Shown here in pieces: positions 8,066 to 16,208 of a DNA stretch of 46,943 nt. Numbering within the stretch: the first letter of the stretch is position 1; every line of letters starts with the position of its first letter. The notes beneath the pieces were generated by a model. It was given only the letters and a program-made list of their open reading frames with translations. It ran no database searches and had not been told where the DNA came from. Source of the stretch: Ectothiorhodospiraceae bacterium (lineage in GTDB: Bacteria > Pseudomonadota > Gammaproteobacteria > SZUA-152); the NCBI GenBank assembly GCA_002401775.2, contig NVUB02000069.1:1-46943 (forward strand), read 5' to 3'. A program made the position numbers and the translations under genes.

Positions 8066-9826
8066 TTAAAAACTTCGGGTAGCCTGAAAGTTCATTGATT
8101 TTGTTACCACCCCACCAGCACTCTCAGATATACGAGCACCTAATGTTGTGGCTAACAAGCCGAGACTGAACCGAAACAGACTTTCAATCCGCACTGCGGT
8201 TGTTGGCACATCACTATCAATTTGCTTGCTGCCTATCAATTTTGAAGAAAACTGTAGGTTATAGATACCAAATGGCCTACTATTTCGGTACGATAAACCA
8301 CCATTTAATATTCGCGAACCATCTGTTACATCCTCTCCAGCATCATCGACTAATTGGTTTTGACTCGCACTAAAATTAATACTTCCCGAAAAACTGCTCA
8401 CTCTATTGACCGTGTAATCACTAACAACGTTAAAACCAAAATCGTTATAGGCGGTTTCTTCTTCACTGTAAGAGCGAGAATCACTTAATCGCATACTGAC
8501 ATAAGTTGACCCTCTTCTCCCCCGAGTATTCCAGCTTGTACTGGCGCCATGAGTTAAAGACGATGTTACACCATCAATTTCCGTACTCTCACTACCTGTT
8601 ACCGACTGCGATACACTAGCACTTATGTTTGACGCTCTACCCACCCTCCAGGATGACCCGATATTATGGCCGATACCCGCGTTGTAACTTTGTTGGCTGG
8701 TCGATAAACTTACTCCAGACGTCTCTGTCCTCGTTGCAGAATTCGATAAACCTGCCGCCCACTGCCAGGAATACGAGAAAGAAGCGTACCTCCCATGCCC
8801 ACCTGTATATGAAATATTCGCTACCTGCGATGTAGACAGTGTTTGCGCTCCCCCACCATCCGAGGTACCCAATGACGCACTTGCATTCAGATTTAATGAC
8901 CGCGTCAATCGATAACCGACCCCAACATTTGTATTAAAACTCCTGCTTACCCTTGAGTTCCCGCCATCTACTTTTGCCTCAGCAAGCCTGACGCCACCCG
9001 ACACACTTATGGGACGATGCTCCGGCCGCCAATAAAATGAACTAGAGGCCTGAGCATCATTAGAAACCGCTGAGTCGCCACCCGGATCTAGCTTTAGAAA
9101 GGTCATCAGACTATTCACACCAAGTACGGAATTTGGGGTGTATACATGACTCGCCGATAGCACATCAGTGGAGAATTTACTGCTTTCAGAGCCACTTACA
9201 GCTTTGGACTTCGACACACTAGAAGTGAACGCTACTTTAAAAACCTGTCTTGAAATTCGTAACGCGTAATCCACACCAAACACTGCGCTATTCGAGCCGA
9301 ATGAGCCACCATCAAATTCTGTAGCGCTATACCAGGCGTTATACAACTGGTTATATAACCTTGGCCGATATTTTTGACGGAAAGTTATTCTCGAAACACG
9401 AAAACTAGTATTACCTGATAGCTGTGTGACATCTTGAAATATTTCAGAGCGGCTGTCCGTACGGGAGTAACTCATAAAGAAGGGAAAGCGGCTACTAGGA
9501 AAGATGTTAACCGAAAAGTTCCCCGACCCCACTGTAGAGTCAGAACTTGACGAATTTGACTCTGAACTAGACAACCCCACATTCAAAGCCAATGAGGTAG
9601 TGGCAAACCACGGGTGCCAAATATAGCCCCCTGCTCCCATGCCCAATAGCAATCCTGTAGACTCGCTCTCACTCCCAGCCTGTTCCACATAACTATAATT
9701 ATAGGCCAATTGACCACTATAACTAAGGGGTACCAAGCCCCCAAAGGCTGCAAAAGTATTACCAACAAATAAACTCAATACAATAGAGAGAACGTATCGT
9801 AAAATAAGGGAACGGTATGAGTGCAT
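8066..9826 (-). CDS. Outer-membrane beta-barrel protein of the cytochrome cluster
   Basis: 586 residues from the ATG at 9826. The frame stays open to 9922, but the extra 32 residues precede a good signal peptide (SLFVGNTFA|AF). The mature protein is Ser/Gly/Asn-rich, with alternating hydrophobic and polar residues throughout, short turns and aromatic girdle residues. It ends in aromatic Phe, the usual terminal signal of outer-membrane barrels. Length is close to that of MtrB-type conduit porins, although I see no sequence signature of that family. It has no cysteines for heme. Its place between a prolyl isomerase and triheme cytochromes suggests a conduit or secretion pore for the cytochrome system. 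An alternative is an unrelated surface porin. Confidence 0.75.
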   Translation of the reverse strand: MHSYRSLILRYVLSIVLSLFVGNTFAAFGGLVPLSYSGQLAYNYSYVEQAGSESESTGLLLGMGAGGYIWHPWFATTSLALNVGLSSSESNSSSSDSTVGSGNFSVNIFPSSRFPFFMSYSRTDSRSEIFQDVTQLSGNTSFRVSRITFRQKYRPRLYNQLYNAWYSATEFDGGSFGSNSAVFGVDYALRISRQVFKVAFTSSVSKSKAVSGSESSKFSTDVLSASHVYTPNSVLGVNSLMTFLKLDPGGDSAVSNDAQASSSFYWRPEHRPISVSGGVRLAEAKVDGGNSRVSRSFNTNVGVGYRLTRSLNLNASASLGTSDGGGAQTLSTSQVANISYTGGHGRYASFSYSWQWAAGLSNSATRTETSGVSLSTSQQSYNAGIGHNIGSSWRVGRASNISASVSQSVTGSESTEIDGVTSSLTHGASTSWNTRGRRGSTYVSMRLSDSRSYSEEETAYNDFGFNVVSDYTVNRVSSFSGSINFSASQNQLVDDAGEDVTDGSRILNGGLSYRNSRPFGIYNLQFSSKLIGSKQIDSDVPTTAVRIESLFRFSLGLLATTLGARISESAGGVVTKSMNFQATRSF

Positions 9827-10058
9827 AGTAATAAAAGTCGTACAAAAAACACTATGGGCAACTCGCCCTGTCTTATCGCACAAACCCCTCCAGTTACCGG
9901 CTAAAGTCCAACAGAAAAACATACTGGCCGCCTAGGATAACCCTAGAACTTATCGACGCCAACAATAGCTTATCCAACAATTGCGAACACGCCCAGCGTA
10001 GTAATTTTTTTGTCACAGTGAGTGTATGTTAGACCGCCAAGTGACGCAAACCCCGCCA

Positions 10059-11081
10059 TCAACGCCATGGAGCGTCATTATATTCAATCACAGCGTTTGC
10101 GTGTAATTTCTCAATAAGAGCAGCCCACTTTTCTTCTGCTTTTTCACGTAGATATAACTTACCAGCTCTCACTTTTACAACTTCATATTCATTCAACTTA
10201 GGTACTGAACGCTCTTCCAGGCGAAAAATTGAGACACCCTCCAACAATACAACCGGGGCAGACACATCACCAGGCTCCATGATGTCAACTACTTTTTGTG
10301 CATTTTCTCCTAACATACCGGTGTGCACAAAACCCATGTCCCCTCCATTCTGTGATGATTTATCACTTGAATGAATTCGAGCCATTTCTGAAAATGCTGC
10401 GCCAGCATTAATTTTCTTCACTATAGATGCAGCCTCATCACTGGCGCGTGTCCACACCTCTGACGTGGATGAAGGGTCTACTCGCAACAAAATAAGCGAA
10501 ACGCGTGTCTTAGCTGGCGTCGTAAACAGATCTTTATTTTTCTCATAGAAGGTCTGAAGCTCTTTTACTGTTGGCTCCTTCACATCACGAACACTGCTTT
10601 CTAAAACCATTGCCAAACTCTCGTTTTGCAATTTTACTCGGATTTGCGGCAGCACTGCCTCCCGAGCGTCAGACCACTTTGGGTTTTCTTTATATTTTGC
10701 ATCAAATGCTTTTACACTAATATCAACAGCAACTTCATCGGGTGACATTTTTTGCCGTTTGGCCTCTTGTACCAATAATGCCTTTTCAACCATCTCTTCA
10801 GCAATTTCTTTTCGGAATTTTTTACCCTCTTCTTCCGGAATTTTGCCGTGATAGAAGCGCTTCTGCAAACCTTTTTTCAATGCTGAAACATACGCTCCCA
10901 TTGGCACATGCTCTCCATTGACTATCGCAATGTAATCTAGTGCTTTTGGTGAAACGCCCTCCTGGTTTTCAGTATTTTCAGCGTTAACAACAGCCATTGC
11001 ATTTTCGGATGGCGCAGAATTTACAGTGCCCATATATAGCAATGCACTCACAAGTATCGTTACAGCTAAGCTTTTCCTCAT
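10059..11081 (-). CDS. Periplasmic parvulin-type peptidyl-prolyl isomerase
   Basis: 340 residues from the ATG at 11081 (a TTG at 11105 also lies in frame). A signal peptide ends near VNS|AP. Residues about 40-170 form a helical SurA-like chaperone segment with a run of Lys/Glu. Residues about 185-290 are the parvulin domain, with RVSLILLRVD, the FSEMARIHS motif, GGDMGFV and a GDVSAPV stretch as in SurA, PrsA and PpiC. It catalyses cis-trans isomerisation of prolyl bonds in exported proteins. Such isomerases recur next to extracellular multiheme cytochrome genes. The tetraheme gene upstream and the beta-barrel downstream are the obvious clients. It is separated from the tetraheme gene by a terminator. 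Confidence 0.85.
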   Translation of the reverse strand: MRKSLAVTILVSALLYMGTVNSAPSENAMAVVNAENTENQEGVSPKALDYIAIVNGEHVPMGAYVSALKKGLQKRFYHGKIPEEEGKKFRKEIAEEMVEKALLVQEAKRQKMSPDEVAVDISVKAFDAKYKENPKWSDAREAVLPQIRVKLQNESLAMVLESSVRDVKEPTVKELQTFYEKNKDLFTTPAKTRVSLILLRVDPSSTSEVWTRASDEAASIVKKINAGAAFSEMARIHSSDKSSQNGGDMGFVHTGMLGENAQKVVDIMEPGDVSAPVVLLEGVSIFRLEERSVPKLNEYEVVKVRAGKLYLREKAEEKWAALIEKLHANAVIEYNDAPWR

Positions 11082-11144
11082 CGACCTATCTCTTCCTCTA
11101 ATCAATGTACCAAAAAATAACTATTTATATTTTTCTATCGCCCA

Positions 11145-11187
11145 TAAAAAAAGCTGGCAGCCTAAGCGTTTCCGCCAAGCTGCCAGC
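11145..11187 (-). terminator. Rho-independent terminator after the tetraheme cytochrome gene
   Basis: On the minus strand GCTGGCAG pairs with CTGCCAGC across a 19-nt loop and is followed by a run of about eight T. It lies 35 nt beyond the stop of the tetraheme cytochrome, indicating that the gene can be expressed as a single-gene message. Confidence 0.85.
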
Positions 11188-11222
11188 CCTTTACCCAGCA
11201 ACCAATAAACTAGAAAATCAGT

Positions 11223-12251
11223 TTATTTGGTATGGCAGGTCAAACAAACACGACTACCAACGTTTGATTGATTTATACCCGGTGTAGTGGTTCCACCAAC
11301 AGTTGTAATGTTGGTAACTAAATCAGTTACACCAGACATACGCAGGAAGGTAGTTGTCTGGAAGTGAGGATCATGGCATGAACCACATTCCACAAAAGGT
11401 TCATTCTGGTTTGCAAACGCCGCACCATTAGTTGGTACATAAGATTCTAGCGAAGTATCGCGGGTATATAATTTAAAGTCCCACTTATCAAAGCTATTCT
11501 CTATTGACTCTGTTGGAGCCTCATTTGCCATAGCGACATTATCAACATACCAACGAGCACCTGTACCAATTTGAATGGCTGGGGCAAAATCCTGATCTCG
11601 TGTAGGTGTCAATGTACCAAAATGGTTACCATCTGGATTAAGTGCTGAGTAACCACCACCACCATACTGCATGCTCACAGGGTGATCATTTGTCAAATCT
11701 GTACCGATTTGCCAAATATTGTTGCCACCGGTATCTACTGAACCTGTGAATCGGCCAGTGGTATCCAATGTGCCGTCAGTTGCCCAAGTCCAACCAAGAC
11801 CACCTGTGCCGCCACCCGTTGAGTTATAACCACCAGAACCTGGGGCATTAACAATGTTATCAATTGCTTGAGTTCCATCATGACAGGTCAAACAAGCCAA
11901 GGACACTGAACCAACCGTGCCTACTGCTGCATCTAATGTTGATGTACCTAACTGATCGTAAGTAGAGAATGTTGCTGTACTCAGAATTTTATTCCATAAC
12001 GGAACCGCAACCTGGTTACCTGCAGCATCGACTGTTTCGCCACCATGTGGTGTATGGCAGAAAATACAGATTTCAGCTGTGTCTCCAGGTGCCGCCGAGT
12101 TAGGACCACCACCCGTCGAACCCATATTGTGACGTGTGTTGGCTATTGATCCGGCTATTGATACTGCAGGTGCGGCAAACGCACTGCTAGCAGCCAGGGA
12201 TGCCCCCAGAATAACCGCTGTTGTTACTGACGCTTTTACAAAATGTTTCAT
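11223..12251 (-). CDS. Secreted tetraheme cytochrome c, OmcE-like nanowire candidate
   Basis: 342 residues from the ATG at 12251, with AGGGGG 6 nt upstream; an in-frame start at 12305 is less likely. A signal peptide ends at AFA|AP. Four heme sites are seen: CIFCH 62-66, CLTCH 120-124, CGSCH 289-293 and CLTCH 336-340. Candidate distal ligands are His41 (NTRHN), His69 (TPH), His190 (NDHP) and His296 (DPH), exactly enough for bis-His ligation of all four. The order CxxCHTPHG, PLWN, CLTCHDG, DHP, CxSCHDPH, CLTCH and the Gly/Thr/Asn-rich body resemble the tetraheme cytochromes that polymerise into extracellular filaments in Geobacter and archaea. Polymerisation itself is inference. Its own terminator and a perfect CRP site upstream point to separate, regulated expression. 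Confidence 0.85.
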   Translation of the reverse strand: MKHFVKASVTTAVILGASLAASSAFAAPAVSIAGSIANTRHNMGSTGGGPNSAAPGDTAEICIFCHTPHGGETVDAAGNQVAVPLWNKILSTATFSTYDQLGTSTLDAAVGTVGSVSLACLTCHDGTQAIDNIVNAPGSGGYNSTGGGTGGLGWTWATDGTLDTTGRFTGSVDTGGNNIWQIGTDLTNDHPVSMQYGGGGYSALNPDGNHFGTLTPTRDQDFAPAIQIGTGARWYVDNVAMANEAPTESIENSFDKWDFKLYTRDTSLESYVPTNGAAFANQNEPFVECGSCHDPHFQTTTFLRMSGVTDLVTNITTVGGTTTPGINQSNVGSRVCLTCHTK

Positions 12252-12574
12252 TTGAAACCCCCTATAGGACTCGTGCACTAGTTGTATATAAATTCGCCGA
12301 TTCACTGACTCAACTTCCTGCTGCTCCTACGGACTCAGCACACTCAGATACCGGTTACCAAATAACTACTTCATTGGGATGACTTTTTAGCATGAGACTC
12401 ACTTAAATGTCAAACTTATGACGACTTCGCCACAAAGTTGACCTTTTCGTGCGCGACAACATTCTCACCCCACGCACTCTCATTAAACACTGCAATAACA
12501 ATTACTTACCATCACCAAAAACTCTTAATTGGTGAATTCTGCACGATAAATGATCATTATTAATTGCGCGAAAC

Positions 12575-12590
12575 TGTGAACCCGTTCACA
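12575..12590. promoter_or_regulatory. Perfect-consensus CRP/Vfr binding site
   Basis: TGTGA-ACCCGT-TCACA matches the 16-bp CRP core (TGTGA-N6-TCACA) at every consensus position and is flanked by A/T-rich bases. It lies about 324 nt upstream of the tetraheme cytochrome start on the minus strand. An ATTTAT hexamer at 12546-12551, about 34 nt downstream of the site centre in that orientation, could be a -10 box, close to class II geometry. The stretch 12252-12690 contains no gene. Confidence 0.7.
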
Positions 12591-12690
12591 TTATCTAGGA
12601 TTGACTAATGAACAAGTCATAATCTCACTTTTAAACAACAATGCAGATTATACTCAGAAATTCACATAATGAAATGTCTTTTCAATATGT

Positions 12691-13794
12691 TTATTTTTGG
12701 GTTGAACGCTCCGAAACCACCTTCTCCATTTCTTGCTCTGTCAGTAGTTTTAATACATCAACTTTTGCGTACACTTGATCAACAACATAGACATGCCCTA
12801 ATTCATCAATCGCCACCCCTGCGGGCAAGGCGTACTCCCCCGGCTTATCACCAGAAGTTTCGCCACCAATTGCGAGCAATAACTGACCTTTTGCATTAAA
12901 CACCTGAATATTTCTAAAGGCAGCATCTGTCACGTAAACATTACCGCTTGCATCGATTGCCAAACTCTTAGGACGTGCAAACTCACCAAAATTTCGCCCA
13001 ACTTTACCCCAGGCATGTTGAAATTCTCCGTTAGCCGTAAACGATTGCACGCGAAAATTACCGGCGTCCAACACAAAGACGGTTCCATTTGGAGCGACTG
13101 CCACCTGTGTTGGCAAATTGAATTCACCCAATTGTTCACCTCTTCGCCCAAATTCACCTTTTTTCACACCATTTTTGTCATAAATCAATACGCGGTGCCG
13201 AATACTGTCAATACCGCCCGCATCGACAATGTAAACAGTATTCCCGTCAGGGGAGACGCTCACACCAACAGGCCTATCAAAATCACCCGCATTACCAATA
13301 GTTTGCAGATGCATACCATATGCGTCATATACCTGCACTCGTTTTGCACTGACATCCGCCACATATATCTGGCTATCAGAACCTATGGCTACGCCCATAG
13401 GCTTACTAAGAACACCTTCTTTCCCGACCCGCCCAAATGGGTACAGTTTTTGTCGCGGCAAATTAAATATGAAACCACCCCGGGAAAGCGTATCAGTTAC
13501 CACAACCATCCCGTCCTTTGCCGCCACGCCATACGGTTTCGCTAATACGGTTTTCTTACCATCCAATCCTGTAAGGGCCTTTCGAAAAACATCCTCTCTA
13601 CTGAGTGGACGAATATCCGCTCCTGATCGCAACGTTGTGACGTACTCGTAGCGAGGAGTTGCGGGTGCTTTTGGCCAATAAATTTTTCCAGCTTTCTGCG
13701 GGGCAGGTGTGTTTGACGCACACCCCGTCATTACCACCATCGTAAGCAGAACCAACAACACCGGACTTGCATACCATTGACTTAAAAATTTCAT
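12691..13794 (-). CDS. NHL-repeat beta-propeller lipoprotein
   Basis: 367 residues from the ATG at 13794; a GTG three codons upstream is an alternative. The signal sequence ends in a lipobox (VMTGC). The opening of the mature chain (IYWPKAPATPRYEYV) resembles that of the lipoprotein at 2027-3196 (IWPVLPDKPRYQLV), followed by a similar TGL/VGL segment, so the two are close paralogues. Six NHL blades are visible, including GMVVVTDTL, SQIYVADVS, NTVYIVDAG, GTVFVLDAG, GNVYVTDAA and GHVYVVDQV. It lies upstream of the tetraheme gene, separated by about 440 nt with a probable promoter. Likely an outer-membrane anchored interaction scaffold for the electron-transfer machinery. Confidence 0.84.
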   Translation of the reverse strand: MKFLSQWYASPVLLVLLTMVVMTGCASNTPAPQKAGKIYWPKAPATPRYEYVTTLRSGADIRPLSREDVFRKALTGLDGKKTVLAKPYGVAAKDGMVVVTDTLSRGGFIFNLPRQKLYPFGRVGKEGVLSKPMGVAIGSDSQIYVADVSAKRVQVYDAYGMHLQTIGNAGDFDRPVGVSVSPDGNTVYIVDAGGIDSIRHRVLIYDKNGVKKGEFGRRGEQLGEFNLPTQVAVAPNGTVFVLDAGNFRVQSFTANGEFQHAWGKVGRNFGEFARPKSLAIDASGNVYVTDAAFRNIQVFNAKGQLLLAIGGETSGDKPGEYALPAGVAIDELGHVYVVDQVYAKVDVLKLLTEQEMEKVVSERSTQK

Positions 13795-13803
13795 ATTTCG
13801 CAC

Positions 13804-14204
13804 ATCATCACCAAAATAGCATTAACACAGGAAAACCTGCATCAATGTTGCGGGAATTGCCCCCTAGGCGCAAGTATTACCTCCTCCTACTCACGCCAGA
13901 CGAGCCCCAAGTAATTTCTTACTGTTTGTGACCTTCACACAATAATTTTACTCAAATTCACGACAGATATACCAGGCTTTGTAAGAACACTAATATCAAA
14001 TATATTTCTAATTCAAACTCTCCAATGTTTCTTGTATTTCATAACTAACACAAATAAAAACCAATAATAATTCGTACCCATTACTCACGCCAAGTACTCA
14101 ACGCGAACAATCTAACATCACCACCCATCAATCAATCACAGACAAGGCCAGTCAGCCAGCACCTACTCCTTTACATACTGATGAATAAATAACCTTAACC
14201 CAAC
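13804..14204. other. AT-rich intergenic region, no gene seen
   Basis: About 400 bp lie between the NHL lipoprotein and the terminator of the gene upstream. No plausible coding frame, RNA or repeat was recognised. It probably holds the promoter of the lipoprotein gene. Confidence 0.5.
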
Positions 14205-14231
14205 AAAAAACACCCGCGATAGCGGGTGTTT
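14205..14231 (-). terminator. Rho-independent terminator after the propeller gene
   Basis: AAACACCCGC and GCGGGTGTTT pair around a short loop. On the minus strand the stem is followed by six T. It lies just downstream of the stop at 14253. Confidence 0.88.
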
Positions 14232-14252
14232 CATCTAACAAAGCAAACAGAT

Positions 14253-15503
14253 TTACTGACAAATCAGTTGAGTAACACCATAACGATACATAAAGGCATC
14301 AAACTTGTAGCCTGCTGCGTAAACTTCTCCCGTTACCCCAAACTTCACGAATGCCGACCTAGATCCAGCGCCAGTTTGAGTCCAGAGCTCTGTACCGTTC
14401 ATATCATATTTAACAGTAGCCATGTTGTATTGTCCTTCAAAGCCAACAACAACATTACCCAGACCATCAACATCCAGACCTTTAGGTACTGAATAGCCGC
14501 CCGAATAGTCTGTGCTCCAAACCAGTGACAAATCCAAGTTTAGTTTTTGCGTTGTCAATATGAATCCAGATTTGCTCCGCATAGTCACGTAAATTTTATC
14601 ATTTACGACCTTGAGGGCACCTGCCAAGTAACCGTCAGTACCATTCAATGCAACACTACCCAACTCAAGGCCATTTGAATCAAAACTCACAACAGACGAT
14701 GTTGTACAGCCCGAACAAGCGCTATTGTAATTGTTCGCTTGTACGAGGATATACGCATTGCCAGTCGAATCTAGCTCAATACCAAATGCATCTTCAGCTT
14801 GTGTACCTGTTTCAAACCAGTGTTGCACCCAAAGCTCATTACCATTGCTATCGAACTTTTTAACGATAACATCTGTTGTACCGTTACCCGATAAATATTG
14901 AGATCGCCCAACGGCATATACATTCCCAGAATCATCAATGGCGATATCACGCACCCATGTATTTGAGTTATGCAACAGTTGAGACCAGCCAGCCCCCCCA
15001 TTAAAACTTACTTTTGAAATTGTGTTTGATGCACGCAAAAATAAGTTATCTTGAGCGCTATCCAACTCGAGACCAATTTTATGGTCGTGGTTATAAGGCG
15101 TTCCGCCACCAGCCACCAAAACTGTTTCATTACCATCAGCATCGTATTTCAGAATTCTGCCGAAATTATAACTCTCGGACAGTGCGACATAAACATTACT
15201 GTCCCGATCAACAATCATTGTATCGAACTTACCAAACCATGAACTCGTCCCTGTATCATGAAAGCGCAGCCATACCTCACTCCCATAGCTATTATATTTC
15301 GCAGTGAAATAAGAGCCGGAGTTTGTTCCAGTGATATACATATTCCCATACAAGTCAACCGCTGCTGAATTAACGGGGTCTTGCGCTGCGCCGTCATACG
15401 TCACACTTACTTCTTCGAATACCGTCTCGGCGGAGGCAACCATTGACAAACCTGCCAACCCCGCAGCCATAGACAATAGAAACATACCTTTATTATTAGA
15501 CAT
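14253..15503 (-). CDS. Secreted beta-propeller (SBBP-like) protein
   Basis: 416 residues with an ATG at 15503. A signal peptide ends at ASA|ET and there is no lipobox, so the product is soluble or surface-released. The mature chain is built from repeated units ending in patterns such as GNVYAVGRS, GNMYITGTN, GNAYILVQA and GNVVVGFEG, alternating with K[YF]DxxGxExW. This is typical of SBBP/PQQ-like beta-propellers. A CSGC pair near residue 266 lacks the following His, so it is not a heme site. The gene is the first of the minus-strand electron-transfer cluster and has its own terminator, so it may be expressed independently. Its function is unknown; it could bind or organise surface cytochromes. 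Confidence 0.75.
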   Translation of the reverse strand: MSNNKGMFLLSMAAGLAGLSMVASAETVFEEVSVTYDGAAQDPVNSAAVDLYGNMYITGTNSGSYFTAKYNSYGSEVWLRFHDTGTSSWFGKFDTMIVDRDSNVYVALSESYNFGRILKYDADGNETVLVAGGGTPYNHDHKIGLELDSAQDNLFLRASNTISKVSFNGGAGWSQLLHNSNTWVRDIAIDDSGNVYAVGRSQYLSGNGTTDVIVKKFDSNGNELWVQHWFETGTQAEDAFGIELDSTGNAYILVQANNYNSACSGCTTSSVVSFDSNGLELGSVALNGTDGYLAGALKVVNDKIYVTMRSKSGFILTTQKLNLDLSLVWSTDYSGGYSVPKGLDVDGLGNVVVGFEGQYNMATVKYDMNGTELWTQTGAGSRSAFVKFGVTGEVYAAGYKFDAFMYRYGVTQLICQ

Positions 15504-16145
15504 CCTGTAACTCCATTTCCGTTTTTAAGAATAATTATTGGTTTTTACAACCTTCTTGAGTATAAAAAAACTAACACCTATTTGCAAACATAACCTAATT
15601 TAAAGTACGTAGTCACAACCATCTATTAATATATGTTAACTTGTGCTCGATAAATGACCTTTACGTCAAACACCTAGACAGCATTCAATGCCGTCCTTAA
15701 AACTATGCGCGCATACTTAATCATTTTAAACTGCACCAAGATAAAACATCTTAACAACTTCCACCTTACCCCACTCAGTGATTACAGTATTTATCATATC
15801 AAAAGACCAACCAATTAATACCTAACAATAAAAAGTGGGCAATACTTTGTGCACGCATCAAAGACTTACTATTACCTTCCCTGCCCGGCTATCTATAAAC
15901 TTCCAACATAACTAAAACCACAAAACCATCATCAACTTACAGTTGACGGACAAGGTATTTGGAGGCTAAACACTAACTCCCTCGCCCGTCTGAAAGTATC
16001 CTGCACGTCGTCTACTCTAAAGCCAACGTAAAGTCACTCAACATAAGCAATACTTACTCACCACGGCACAGCACAAACAGCAATTTCGGAAATATAGGCA
16101 CGCCATATACTCAACCGCAACAAATCGCCAACAATAATCGCGCAC
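15504..16145. other. Long AT-rich intergenic region, no gene seen
   Basis: About 640 bp between the propeller gene and the porin terminator. I found no coding frame with a credible start, no tRNA and no clear repeat. It should hold the promoter of the propeller gene. Confidence 0.5.
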
Positions 16146-16174
16146 AAAAAAACGGGGCCCGAAGGCCCCGTTTT
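16146..16174 (-). terminator. Bidirectional-type terminator after the porin gene
   Basis: ACGGGGCC and GGCCCCGT form a GC-rich stem with a CGAA tetraloop. It is flanked by seven A on one side and TTTT on the other, so it can act on both strands. It lies 35 nt past the porin stop on the minus strand. Confidence 0.88.
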
Positions 16175-16208
16175 CTTAACTTCTGTAAAACTCTTTCAGA
16201 TAAAGGTT

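Noticed and set aside
8066-9826. Calling the barrel MtrB
   Set aside because: No MtrB-specific motif was seen and no decaheme MtrA or OmcA/MtrC gene is nearby. Only size and context agree.
13925-13945. Second CRP-like site (TGTGACCTTCACA)
   Set aside because: The half-sites are separated by 3 bases rather than 6, so the spacing is wrong for CRP.
14690-14730. Heme site in the propeller protein (CSGC)
   Set aside because: The two cysteines are not followed by His, so it is not a CXXCH motif.
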